NCBI GenBank assembly: GCA_022566235.1
Contig: JADFJI010000002.1
Span: 1-21,232 of the forward strand
DNA length: 21,232 nucleotides
Direction of reading: 5' to 3'
DNA from: Chloroflexota bacterium
GTDB taxonomy: Bacteria > Chloroflexota > Dehalococcoidia > Plut-88900
Shown here: piece after piece, positions 1-8,107 of the stretch
Position numbering within the stretch: the first letter of the stretch is position 1
Layout: the number at the start of each line of letters is the position of its first letter
Program-made: the position numbers and the translations under genes
The notes under the pieces: generated by a model
The model's input: only the letters and a program-made list of their open reading frames with translations
Databases searched by the model: none
What the model was told of the DNA's origin: nothing

Positions 1-199
1 CCTTTCTTAATGACTCTCACCAGAGCCCAGCGCGCTGCCGATTGTGGCTACCGTGCGATGCCCAGAGTTGGTCTTGCTAGAGCAAGAAGAAGTTTGACGG
101 TGTTCCTGGTTGAGACTACCATGGCTCTGGTCGAGAATAACGATGTGTTTGTGTCCAAAGGATTGAATATCGGGCATTTTCGCTAAAAGGGTGAGGTGG

Positions 200-1447
200 A
201 TGGTACAAGAGTTACAGCAGAGAGTTTTAGCCGCAATCGATGAGAATGAGATGATCGATCTCGCAAAAAGCTTGTGCGAGTTTCCTAGCTTCAAGACGGA
301 AGAGACGGAGGCAGCCCGCTTCCTGGCGGACTACCTGAGCCAGCGAGGCTACGATGTCCAACTCCAAGAAGTGGACCCCGGCCGTTTCCAGACAATAGCA
401 ACTCTAAAGGGTACGGGAGGCGGCAAGTCCCTGATGTTCAACGGGCACATAGACATCGACCCCATAGCCGATGGGTGGAAACGGGACCCCTGGAAGCCCG
501 TGGTGGAGGGCGACCGCCTCTACGGAGGGGGCATCCGTAATATGAAGTCAGGCGATGCTTCTATGATCCAGGCCGCCGAGGCAATCAGGAAGGCCGGGGT
601 TCGCCTGAAAGGTGACCTGGTGATCGCCTGTGTTGTGGGTGAGCTTCAAGGTGGTGTCGGCACCACTTATCTGTGCCAGCACGGGCCTCTGACAGACATG
701 GCGGTGGTCACTGAGCCCCACGGGGCCCACAACATAATGACCGTTCACGCCGGCGTGGTTGCGATGGCGGTACACACCAAGGGCAGGTCTAGGCACACGA
801 GTCGCAAGGGAGATCACATAGACGCCATCGAAAAGATGTACAAGGCTATTACCGCTATCAACAATATCGAGTTGACATACACCAGTAGACCAGACCTGCC
901 TGACCTGCCGTTGGTGAACGTGGGAGTGATAATAGGCGGCATGGGCCGGGACTACGACTTGAAGGGCCCTAACTTCAGCTCCGATTTCTGCACCGTACTG
1001 GTGGACATCCGCACCCTCCCCGGGATGAGCTCTGAGTCGGTGGTGGCCGACCTGAGACGCGCCCTCGATCGTATCAAAGCCGAGGACAAAGACTTCAACT
1101 ACGAGATAGAGGTGCCGCCTCCTCCATTCTTCAAGGTAAACAGGGTGGTGATGGAGCCCTTCGAGCTACCACAGGGGGAGTACATCATAGACGCTGTGCG
1201 GCGCCAGTACCGCACCGTTACAGGAAAGGACCCAGAGAAGATCGGCGTTGTGTTGCCCAACTCTTACACCGGAAACGACACCTGCCACCTGTGGAAGGCG
1301 GGTGTTCCCTGTGTGCTCTTCGGACCCAGAGGAAGATCTGAGTCCTCCGAGATACCCGACGAATTTACGCCTATCAGCGAGATGACCCTGGTAGCGAGAG
1401 TGCTGGCCCTGACGGCCCTAGATGTGTGCAATCTTCCAAATAACTAG
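200..1447 (+). CDS. M20 family metallohydrolase (ArgE/DapE/peptidase-like)
   Basis: A 415-residue protein with the layout of the M20/ArgE/DapE amidohydrolases: an N-terminal catalytic part, a lid domain and a returning C-terminal catalytic part. The first metal motif is intact (NGHIDIDP; H83 and D85). The usual Asp of the second motif is Asn (GGGIRNMKSG, N114). In VVGELQGG, E148 matches the catalytic base, but the next position, normally the second ligand Glu, is Leu149. The C-terminal His motif reads SSEIPDEF, without His. E172 in VTEPHG fits the remaining ligand. The family hydrolyses amide bonds of N-acyl amino acids or small peptides in the cytosol; with this set of ligands the real activity is uncertain. 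I prefer the ATG at 200 because GAGG lies just upstream; a GTG at 191 is also in frame. The next gene is convergent. Confidence 0.85.
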   Translation: MVQELQQRVLAAIDENEMIDLAKSLCEFPSFKTEETEAARFLADYLSQRGYDVQLQEVDPGRFQTIATLKGTGGGKSLMFNGHIDIDPIADGWKRDPWKPVVEGDRLYGGGIRNMKSGDASMIQAAEAIRKAGVRLKGDLVIACVVGELQGGVGTTYLCQHGPLTDMAVVTEPHGAHNIMTVHAGVVAMAVHTKGRSRHTSRKGDHIDAIEKMYKAITAINNIELTYTSRPDLPDLPLVNVGVIIGGMGRDYDLKGPNFSSDFCTVLVDIRTLPGMSSESVVADLRRALDRIKAEDKDFNYEIEVPPPPFFKVNRVVMEPFELPQGEYIIDAVRRQYRTVTGKDPEKIGVVLPNSYTGNDTCHLWKAGVPCVLFGPRGRSESSEIPDEFTPISEMTLVARVLALTALDVCNLPNN

Positions 1448-1596
1448 GAGCCGTTGGGTATAGTAGTCTCATGGCTATTTGGAGACGCCCTAACCCCTGG
1501 TATGCCACCCAATTGCAGGTTTGAACCGTGGCGTTCTAAACTAGCGAAACTAGGGCCAGTACTCCCGGAACTTGGTTATAAAGACCACTGGCGTGT

Positions 1597-3201
1597 TTAG
1601 CGAATTGTTTCAGTGGGAGCGGCCTGGTACCTCGTGCCCATCTGCTCTTCCCACTGAAGGACCTTAATGGTCTCCGCCCAGTTCCGATCGATGTCGGTGT
1701 ATACAACGTCTTCTGGCGGGCTCAAGATGCCGGTCAGGCCCTTCTCTACAGGAAGCCCTGCGTCACACCAGGCCCGCATCCCGCCTTCTAGCACGGACAC
1801 TTTTCGATAATCCAGGCCCCTTAGCGTAGCTCCAGCCAAAACCGAATTGATTCCATCGGAGCAGGTGATTATTATGTCCGAATCCTTCAGAGGGGCCATT
1901 TCGTGGATCCGCATTTCCAGCCAGCCCCGGGGCATCCACCGGGCCCCTGGCACGTGGCCGCTACTAAAATCTTGGCTGGTGTCGACGAATATCACATCTG
2001 GGGAGTAGGGACCGCTTGTCAGGGTGCTCAGTTCTAGAGGCGATATTAATTCCACCTTTTCCATGGCTCCACTGTAGCCGAAGGGCATCACCTCCGGGAA
2101 ACCCTGCTCTAGGGTGTGGCCGGCGGCCGCCCAGGCTGAGGTCCCACCATCTACCGCGAAGACGTTGGGAAAGCCCATCTGCCGGTGCCAAGAAGCTGTC
2201 ACCGAAGCTCGAACCCGCCCATCGCAGCAGAACACGACGGTAGCATCTTTGAGGATAACAACATCATCGCCCAGAACCACGGCCTGGCCGCCGGGGAACC
2301 ACTGGAATCCGGGGACGTGTCCTTGGACGAATTCGCCCCTACTGCGTACGTCTATCAGGTAGACGTTCTGCTGATTAGCCCGTGCCATGAGCTCACGTAG
2401 CTCCTTTATGTCAAGATACTGCACACCATCCTCACGAGCTATCGTAGCGGCAAATGCCTGGGCGGCGGCAAGTCCTTCCCGGGAAGGATCAGGCAGGCCG
2501 ATACGTTGTGAGCCCTTCTCCAATTCCAACCCCGCCATAAGCCATCCCATGGTGCCATTCCTGAGGGCGTATACGCGCTTTCGGCCCATTCTCTGAAGGG
2601 CACTTGCGCCTAAATAGGCCCGGGTCCAGCCGGCGCAGTGGAGGACGACTGTTTTTTCAGGATCATCGGCTATCTCTCTGATTCGAAGGGCCAGTTCCCC
2701 TTCAGGGACGCAGCGGCTCCCAGGAATGCACGATTTCTGGTGCTCTTCTGGAGTACGGGTGTCGAGAATGACTATTTCCTCACCACTTCCTAGACGGTCA
2801 TGGAGCTCCTTCGCATCCATCTCAGGCACTTTTTGCTCCACCCGGACCCTGGCCCCGAAGTCTCTTCGCTGCACGTAGGTGCCCCACTCGGTAGGTTGGC
2901 CCTCTGAGGCCCACCGGTTGATACCGCCTTCCAGCACCGAAACATTGTCGTAGCCCATTAACTTGAGGGTGGCTGCGGCCAAGGAGGCGCGGCGCTCATC
3001 ATCATCGTAAACAATGATAAGCGTTCCCCTGAAGGTCACGAGAGCCGGCATTCGGCGTTCCAACTGGGGCCTGGGAACGGTGTGGGAATTAGGTATATGG
3101 GCGTTGTAATACTCCCCTCGTTCTCTGACGTCCATCAACGCCATTGAGGCCTGCTGATCAACTAACTTCTTCAGCTCGGTAACCGAAATCTTTAGAGGCA
3201 T
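1597..3201 (-). CDS. Four-domain rhodanese-like sulfurtransferase
   Basis: A 534-residue protein made of four consecutive rhodanese folds, at about residues 1-105, 125-228, 258-364 and 384-486. Each ends in the typical EGGxxxW or related turn (LEGGINRW, VDGGTSAW, LEGGMRAW). The active-site loop Cys is present in domain 2 (HCAGWTRA, C189), domain 3 (CCDGRVRA, C326) and domain 4 (TCSDGINS, C447). Domain 1 has Asp at that position (VYDDDERRA, D66) and is probably structural or substrate-binding. Rhodaneses carry persulfide on this Cys and move sulfur between donors and thiol or cyanide acceptors. There is no signal peptide, so it should be cytosolic. A purine-rich ribosome-binding site (GGAGGAGAGG) precedes the ATG. 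It stands alone, with convergent and same-strand neighbours at a distance. Confidence 0.9.
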   Translation of the reverse strand: MPLKISVTELKKLVDQQASMALMDVRERGEYYNAHIPNSHTVPRPQLERRMPALVTFRGTLIIVYDDDERRASLAAATLKLMGYDNVSVLEGGINRWASEGQPTEWGTYVQRRDFGARVRVEQKVPEMDAKELHDRLGSGEEIVILDTRTPEEHQKSCIPGSRCVPEGELALRIREIADDPEKTVVLHCAGWTRAYLGASALQRMGRKRVYALRNGTMGWLMAGLELEKGSQRIGLPDPSREGLAAAQAFAATIAREDGVQYLDIKELRELMARANQQNVYLIDVRSRGEFVQGHVPGFQWFPGGQAVVLGDDVVILKDATVVFCCDGRVRASVTASWHRQMGFPNVFAVDGGTSAWAAAGHTLEQGFPEVMPFGYSGAMEKVELISPLELSTLTSGPYSPDVIFVDTSQDFSSGHVPGARWMPRGWLEMRIHEMAPLKDSDIIITCSDGINSVLAGATLRGLDYRKVSVLEGGMRAWCDAGLPVEKGLTGILSPPEDVVYTDIDRNWAETIKVLQWEEQMGTRYQAAPTETIR

Positions 3202-3451
3202 AGTGTCATCCTCTCCTCCAACAACGTCGCTTATTTATGAATCATGCCTGCTCACCGATCTCATTAAGCATCCGAGTGTAGCCATTTTCAAACTGCAGAA
3301 CAAGACGGATGTGATCTACCTTACGATTGCGCCTCCCGTCTCGTTACGTAGTGTATGGTTAGGACAGGATTCAATCTCAGGCATCGGGTGTCGCATGTGG
3401 ACATACAAGCAGTATTCGTGGGCTGCAGTTGCTTGTGGTGTGGGAAATTAG

Positions 3452-3814
3452 TTACTCCCCAAAGGTGAAGCAGAATTCGTTTCCATCGGGGTCCTCCATG
3501 ATCGTCCAACCGAAGTCCCCGTGGTCAAAAGCCTGAATCTTCTTCGCTCCCAGCTCCACTCCCCGTGCTACCGCCGCATCCATGTCCTCCACGGCGATGT
3601 CCAGATGCAATCGGGTCTTGGCCGTTTTCTTCTCCGGCACCTTCTGGAGATAGAGCCTCGGGCCATCATTCTGCTTCTTAAAATGGGTGTAGGCATCCTC
3701 CTGACCTCCTACCTCCAGGCCCAGAAGCTCCGTCCAGAACTTGATCGCCCGGCCCATATCGTTGACGTCTATCCCTATCTGACCGATCACACCCACCGGC
3801 TGTGTACCTGCCAT
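3452..3814 (-). CDS. VOC/glyoxalase-like protein
   Basis: A 120-residue single-domain protein with the two beta-alpha-beta-beta-beta halves of the vicinal oxygen chelate fold. The first half has GQIGIDVNDMGRAIKFW; the second has RLHLDIAVEDMDAAV, then a DPDGNEFCF ending. This resembles the Glyoxalase_6-like subgroup, where the HLDI His and the NEF Glu are candidate metal ligands. The substrate cannot be told from sequence; members act in glyoxal, antibiotic or aromatic chemistry, and many are uncharacterised. The start is the ATG at 3814, six bases after a perfect AGGAGGA (3821-3827); an in-frame TTG at 3820 directly abuts the Shine-Dalgarno sequence and is unlikely. The gene lies just downstream of the decayed SDR on the same strand. 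Confidence 0.85.
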   Translation of the reverse strand: MAGTQPVGVIGQIGIDVNDMGRAIKFWTELLGLEVGGQEDAYTHFKKQNDGPRLYLQKVPEKKTAKTRLHLDIAVEDMDAAVARGVELGAKKIQAFDHGDFGWTIMEDPDGNEFCFTFGE

Positions 3815-3861
3815 ATACAATCCTCCTTTACTTTAAGGTCTCCAAATCTACTTCAAGGCCT

Positions 3862-4267
3862 CTAAACCATCGACTGCTTGAGAATCAACGCGCAGGCCTG
3901 AGAGCGTCCACCATCCACTGGCATAGCCAGCACGGTTACACAGGACTCCGACGCGGGAAACAGCCTTTTCGCGGCCTCTACGACTTCCCGGGGACCCGCC
4001 ATCTCCCCCACTGGAGATTTTCATAACCGTCCTTCGCCTCGCCTTCGGGTCTAGCGCCAGGGGCCGGTCCATCATGGGGTTATTGATAGCGCCGGGTCGC
4101 ACCGCGATGACTCGTATGTCCAACTCGTAGTATTCGATGACGGCGGTCTTAGTCAGTCGAGCAACCCCATGCTTGCTGGAGGCATATGCCGGAGTCCCTT
4201 CTCCGCTGGCCAGGCCCTCAGGTTTGGTGCTGAGGTTTTGACGCCCTGTATACTCAGAGAAGCCAAC
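3862..4267 (-). pseudogene. Short-chain dehydrogenase/reductase remnant (5' truncated, frameshifted)
   Basis: Only the second half of an SDR is present. Reading the minus strand from 4267, the frame contains GTPAYASSKHGVARLT, which carries the catalytic Tyr and Lys (YxxxK), followed by RVIAVRPGAINNPMM, the usual segment after the active site. The frame is then lost at a run of five G (plus strand C at 4005-4009). Removing one G restores an in-frame tail that reads GPREVVEAAKRLFPAS and ends with MPVDGGRSQA, the classical SDR C-terminus. The Rossmann nucleotide-binding half (TGxxxGxG, NNAG) is absent: a stop codon at 4268-4270 closes the frame, and the MFS gene starts just beyond on the other strand. 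So it is non-functional even if the frameshift were a sequencing error. Confidence 0.8.
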
Positions 4268-4279
4268 TCAGGAGTCGTT

Positions 4280-5542
4280 GTGATAAAGACCGAGACAACA
4301 TCTCTCATCTCCCCCGACAAGAGTTCGACGCGCTGGTTGATGCTGGTCCTGCTGTGGTTCCTCTATTTCTCCTTTGGGATGACTATTGGCTCCATCGCAC
4401 CGCTGGTGAGTCCGATTCTAGCAGACTTGAACATGACGTCCGGCCAAATGGGGTTGGTCCATGGAAGCTGGCACTTCGTATATGTGTTCATTGCTCCACC
4501 TATGGGCGTTTTGGTAGACAGATTCGGCATTTACAAGTCTTTGGGTTTAGGTATATCTGTCATTTTGCTGTCCCTTGTCGTAAGGGGCCTCGCAGTAGAC
4601 TTCGTCACCCTCACCCTCGCAGTTGGGGCATTCGGATTTGGCGGGCCGATAATCTCTGTCGGGGCGCCCAAGCTGGTATCCGTATGGTTCTCTGGTCGAG
4701 AACGCGGCCTCGCTATCGGAATATATGCAACGGCCCCTGGAGCAGGAACGGCGTTCGCCCTCGCCACAGCTAACAGTCTAGTCGTGCCAATGACGGGGTC
4801 ATGGCGGGGGATATCGTTAGTATACGGTGTTTTCGTTGCAGTTGTAGCCGTTGCCTGGTGGGTCCTCGCTCGGGACCATGATTCGATGCCCGAACAAATA
4901 CATAGCCCCCTGGCCCTGGAAGACACCTCTTCTCGCTCAGTTTTCACTTCCTTGTTTCGGCTCAGGAATGTTCGATTGATCATGATTGTAGCGATGGGGT
5001 ACTTCTTCGTGAGTTCGGGGCTGATGAGTTGGGTCCCGTCTCTGCTCGAGGAAAAGGGGATGACCTTAACCCAGGCGGGCTGGTGGACGGCTGCTGCGAC
5101 TGCATTCAGCACCCTGGGCATTCTGGTCATACCAGGCCTGGTCAAGCACGGATACCGTGGGTATGCCGGCATGGGGCTTCTAATCATCGGCACTATCGCC
5201 GTTCTCGGGCTGGTTTACCTGAATGGTCCTCCATTGATCTTCAGCTTAATATCGTTAAACCTATTCACACAGCCAATATTGCCACTGACGATGCTAATGT
5301 TGATGGAGACACCCGGGGTAGGCGCTGTCCGAATGGGAGTGGCCGCCGGTCTCTTCTTTTCCGCAGCAGAGGTTGGCGGATTTACCGGCCCCCTAATAAT
5401 GGGGCTTTTGCGGGATGCGACGGACTCCCTCGGACCGGGGGTTCTGATGCTAGCCGCTATTTTTGCTATCCTCATTCCTGTCATGCCATTCATAAGGGAG
5501 TCACACCCTCAACGTCGCCCTCCTTCAAGCGATGGTTTTTAA
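4280..5542 (+). CDS. MFS transporter
   Basis: A 420-residue integral membrane protein with about twelve hydrophobic segments, typical of the major facilitator superfamily in length and pattern. After a short polar N-terminus, TM1 begins at RWLMLVLLWFLYFSFG. The loop between TM2 and TM3 has the family motif G-x-L-x-D-R-[FY]-G, here GVLVDRFGIYKSLG. A central cytoplasmic loop (about residues 200-225) separates the two six-helix halves. It resembles carriers for organic acids (oxalate/formate or monocarboxylate type), but the substrate is inferred only. I chose the GTG at 4280 because GGAG sits five bases upstream; the ATG at 4339 would remove the N-terminal tail and part of TM1. The region between start and the SDR remnant is shared with no other gene. 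Confidence 0.88.
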   Translation: MIKTETTSLISPDKSSTRWLMLVLLWFLYFSFGMTIGSIAPLVSPILADLNMTSGQMGLVHGSWHFVYVFIAPPMGVLVDRFGIYKSLGLGISVILLSLVVRGLAVDFVTLTLAVGAFGFGGPIISVGAPKLVSVWFSGRERGLAIGIYATAPGAGTAFALATANSLVVPMTGSWRGISLVYGVFVAVVAVAWWVLARDHDSMPEQIHSPLALEDTSSRSVFTSLFRLRNVRLIMIVAMGYFFVSSGLMSWVPSLLEEKGMTLTQAGWWTAAATAFSTLGILVIPGLVKHGYRGYAGMGLLIIGTIAVLGLVYLNGPPLIFSLISLNLFTQPILPLTMLMLMETPGVGAVRMGVAAGLFFSAAEVGGFTGPLIMGLLRDATDSLGPGVLMLAAIFAILIPVMPFIRESHPQRRPPSSDGF

Positions 5543-5743
5543 CTTCCTTTCTATAAAATAGGCTGGCCGTCTAGCTAGCAGAAAAACCGTAAAAGTCTCC
5601 GATAGTCTGATCCAACGCCCTCGGGCGAGGCCTGGCCTCGGTCTCAGTCCAGGAGATCTAAGGCGCTGGCCTCGCGGGCAATTTACATGTTCCATTCCAG
5701 CGCCGCGGTTTTCTTTGAGTTTGCTATACCGGAAAATGAAGGT
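5543..5743. other. Gap between MFS gene and crotonase promoter
   Basis: No gene is recognised here. There is a GC-rich hairpin with perfect arms, CGAGGC-CTG-GCCTCG, at 5626-5640; it is not followed by a T run, so it is at best a weak terminator for the transporter gene. A 55-codon plus-strand frame (5687-5854) runs across the promoter but has no ribosome-binding site and matches no family that I know. Confidence 0.4.
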
Positions 5744-5771
5744 TTGACAGCTGATGCCGACATAGTAGAAT
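5744..5771 (+). promoter_or_regulatory. Sigma70-type promoter
   Basis: A perfect -35 box TTGACA (5744-5749), a 16-bp spacer and a -10 box TAGAAT (5766-5771, five of six bases match). It lies about 105 bp upstream of the crotonase-family start codon and is oriented toward it. This is the best promoter in the window by eye. Confidence 0.6.
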
Positions 5772-5875
5772 GCGCTCGAATATCGGCTAGAATGGGAGAT
5801 TCTGAATGCAACAGGGATGGAGTCGAAACCGGCCTCAGCTACCAGTGGAACTGAGAGGATAAAAGGAGAGGTATA

Positions 5876-6727
5876 TTGCCATACCAAAATATCTTGTACG
5901 ACAAGGACGACCATATCGCAACCATAACTATGAACCGGCCGGATAAACTGAATGCACTCAGCATAGAGCTCGTCGGGGAGATTGTGGCGGCAGCAGAGGA
6001 GGCGGAGGCGGATGATGACGTGCGTGTAGTAATCCTGAAAGGAGCGGGGCGGGCATTCTCGGCGGGCTACGATGTCGGGCCTGGGGATTATAGAAAAAAA
6101 GGGAAGCAGACTCTGACCAGCAAGCTACTCTTGTATCGGCGGATGTCAGGCCAGTGTTATAAGCTCTGGAACCTGGCCAAGCCGTTACTGGCGCAGGTCC
6201 ACGGATACTGCCTCGCCGGAGGGACCGACCTTGCCCTCTCCTGTGACATTGTCGTCTGCGCCCAGGATGCCGTTTTCGGCCTGCCCGATGTCCGAGGCCT
6301 GGGGTCCGTCCCAACCCACATGTGGACCTACCTGGTCGGGCCTCAGTGGGCCAAGCAGTTGATGATGACCGGGGACCCGTTGGACGGAACGACGGCAGAG
6401 CGAATAGGCCTCGTCTGGAAGGCAGTTCCAGCAGATGCTCTGGATGAGGAAGTCCGAACTCTGGCCCGGAGGATCTCCAACGTACCCTTGGAGTTTTTGA
6501 TACCCCATAAATCACTGATCAACAACATCATGGCGATGATGGGACACGGCGTGGCGCAGCATCTGGCTACGGACACAGTGGTTATCACCTCTCATTCGGA
6601 GGCCGGCCACCAGTTCATGGAGATATCCGAGAAAGAGGGCCTCAAGGCGGCCTTGCAGTGGATGAATGGCCCGTTCGGCGACTATTCAGCCCGGCCCCGG
6701 GAGAAGAAGCCAAAGAAATCTAGCTAA
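5876..6727 (+). CDS. Enoyl-CoA hydratase/isomerase family protein
   Basis: A 283-residue crotonase-fold protein. It has the N-terminal MNRPDKLNALS signature, the first oxyanion-hole segment (GRAFSAGYD, residues 58-66) and the second (HGYCLAGGTDLALSCDI, about 109-125), followed by FGLPDVRGLG. The two Glu residues used by true enoyl-CoA hydratases are both Asp here (D118 and D138), so a hydratase, isomerase or another crotonase reaction is possible; the acyl-CoA substrate is unknown. The start is a TTG at 5876, supported by AAAAGGAGAGG ending five bases upstream and by the absence of a nearby ATG before conserved sequence. The length is slightly above the usual 260 because of a Lys-rich C-terminal tail. 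It follows the promoter at 5744-5771. Confidence 0.87.
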   Translation: MPYQNILYDKDDHIATITMNRPDKLNALSIELVGEIVAAAEEAEADDDVRVVILKGAGRAFSAGYDVGPGDYRKKGKQTLTSKLLLYRRMSGQCYKLWNLAKPLLAQVHGYCLAGGTDLALSCDIVVCAQDAVFGLPDVRGLGSVPTHMWTYLVGPQWAKQLMMTGDPLDGTTAERIGLVWKAVPADALDEEVRTLARRISNVPLEFLIPHKSLINNIMAMMGHGVAQHLATDTVVITSHSEAGHQFMEISEKEGLKAALQWMNGPFGDYSARPREKKPKKSS

Positions 6728-6766
6728 AGATGGGAAGGCCGTTTCCTGACTGGCCCAAACCGAGAA

Positions 6767-6877
6767 ATGCGAGGGGTCGGTATAACGATCCGGGGTGAAT
6801 GGGTGGATGCGGCGGAGGGGGAAGCGCCCGTTGGGGAGATAGCTGATCCCGTCTCAGGAAAGGCTTGCTATAAATGA
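6767..6877 (+). pseudogene. 36-codon ORF, possible aldehyde dehydrogenase N-terminal remnant
   Basis: A short frame that ends in ATGA, so that its stop overlaps the start codon of the quinone oxidoreductase stump. It contains RGEWVDAAEGEAP and then IADPVSGKA, which recalls the first strand of aldehyde dehydrogenases (GEWVDA...NPATGK). The match is short, and the rest of such a protein is not present. It may instead be chance or a small coupled leader. Confidence 0.22.
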
Positions 6878-7212
6878 AGGCGACTTACACTAAGCAGCCG
6901 GGCGACATTGACGTGCTGATCTGTGGGGACCTGCCCGAGCCTACGGTGAACTCAGACGAGGTGCTATTTAGAATCGGTGCTACTGCCTTGAATCACCTTG
7001 ATGTTTTTGCCAGGGCTTGGCCTAAAAGTCAGGCCTCTCCAGGGAAGCTCATGAAACAATTGAAGAGCATAAACGTTTGTACATTTCCCTTGCGCAGGGG
7101 AGCCAAACTGAGTTTCCCAAATAACCAGGAGCAGCAAGTCACGGTAATCAACAAGATCATAGAGAACCTGGGCAGTACGTACCGCCGACCGGTCCTGCGA
7201 CCTTCGCCCTGA
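6874..7212 (+). pseudogene. Truncated quinone oxidoreductase/MDR N-terminus joined to foreign tail
   Basis: The first about 50 residues are the N-terminus of a medium-chain dehydrogenase/quinone oxidoreductase: MKATYTKQPGDIDVLI, then PEPTVNSDEVLFRIGATALN and HLDVFAR. The family continues with a Gly/Pro-rich stretch and ILGxDGAG, but here the similarity stops after RAWP (about 7025), and the remaining 60 residues do not belong to that fold. The tail (LRRGAKLSFPNN, then VINKIIENL) faintly recalls the C-terminus of class V aminotransferases, which I cannot confirm. The whole is 112 residues against about 330 for the family, without a nucleotide-binding domain, so the enzyme is dead. The most economical explanation is a deletion or recombination that fused two gene fragments in frame. 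Confidence 0.65.
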
Positions 7213-7244
7213 CGGCAGAGCCTACCCATCTGCCACCCCAGCAC

Positions 7245-7273
7245 TTGACATGTACGACTTTACGCAATAAACA
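7245..7273 (+). promoter_or_regulatory. Candidate promoter for the dienelactone hydrolase pair
   Basis: A perfect -35 box TTGACA at 7245-7250 is followed after 17 bp by a poor -10 match, TAAACA (7268-7273). The position, about 30 bp before the start codon at 7306, is right for the hydrolase gene; the weak -10 keeps confidence low. Confidence 0.35.
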
Positions 7274-7305
7274 TTGTAGTAACAATCATGGAAAAGGAGT
7301 CCTTC

Positions 7306-8070
7306 ATGTATGAAACGAACATGTACGAAGGGATGCTGGCGGAGACGATTACTATTCAAGGTCATGGCGGGGACACGATCAACGCCTACTATGCCAGGCC
7401 CCTGGGAGGCGGACCTTTCCCAGGCGTCGTGCTAATCCATCATTTACCCGGATGGGATGAGTGGTACAGGGAGGCCACCCGGAGATTTGCTCATCACGGT
7501 TACGCATCGATCTCTCCCAACCTTTACTCCCGAGAAGGACACGGAACCCCGGAGGACGTTGCGGCGAAGGTCCGGGCCGATGGCGGCGTACCCGATGACC
7601 AGGCCGTCGGTGACATAGAGGGAGGAATGCGATATCTACGGTCCCTTTTGTACATCAACGGGAAGATAGGTGTATTCGGGACCTGCTCTGGAGGACGGCA
7701 AGCCTTTCTTACTGTTTGCCAGGTAGAAGGATTCGATGCTGCTGTAGAGTGTTGGGGCGGACAGGTCGTGATGTCCAAAGATCAACTTACTACCAGGCAA
7801 CCCGTAGCCCCAATCGACTTTACACAAGGCCTATCCTGTCCGCTCCTCGGCCTCTTTGGCGAGGAAGATCAGAGCCCAACCCCTGAACAGGTGTCGGTGC
7901 ATGAAAAGGAACTCGAAAAGCATAATAAAAAGTACGAATTCCACATGTACCCTAACGCTGGCCATGGGTTTTTCTATTACCACAGGCCGGCTTATCGCCA
8001 GGAACAAGCGGTAGACGGCTGGAGCAAGATATTCACCTTTTTTGGAAGATACCTGGATGGACCGGACTAG
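7306..8070 (+). CDS. Dienelactone hydrolase family protein
   Basis: A 254-residue alpha/beta hydrolase with the dienelactone hydrolase triad: nucleophile Cys127 in FGTCSGGR, Asp188 in GLFGEEDQSP and His220 in NAGHGFFYY. The early strand and loop read GVVLIHHLPGWDEW, where classical dienelactone hydrolases have an EIFG-like motif, so this is a divergent subfamily. Family members open dienelactones from chloroaromatic breakdown or other small cyclic esters in the cytosol. The start is the ATG at 7306, six bases after AGGAG (7295-7299); the ATG at 7288 lies upstream of that site and has none of its own. A DUF6295-like gene follows after 37 bp and is probably co-transcribed. Confidence 0.88.
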   Translation: MYETNMYEGMLAETITIQGHGGDTINAYYARPLGGGPFPGVVLIHHLPGWDEWYREATRRFAHHGYASISPNLYSREGHGTPEDVAAKVRADGGVPDDQAVGDIEGGMRYLRSLLYINGKIGVFGTCSGGRQAFLTVCQVEGFDAAVECWGGQVVMSKDQLTTRQPVAPIDFTQGLSCPLLGLFGEEDQSPTPEQVSVHEKELEKHNKKYEFHMYPNAGHGFFYYHRPAYRQEQAVDGWSKIFTFFGRYLDGPD

Positions 8071-8107
8071 AGGCCAGGGCGCTAGACCCGAAGAGGAAGG
8101 CAACGTA

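Noticed and set aside
10..186. A 58-codon plus-strand frame from the window edge to just before the M20 gene
   Set aside because: No ribosome-binding site, motif or family resemblance is visible, and the opposite strand is equally open; it may be non-coding.
4531..5193. A 220-codon frame opposite the MFS transporter
   Set aside because: It is the antisense of a clear transmembrane protein; its composition (rich in Arg, Pro, Thr) is typical of such mirrors.
5687..5854. A 55-codon plus-strand frame upstream of the crotonase gene
   Set aside because: It lacks a Shine-Dalgarno sequence and covers the best promoter in the window.
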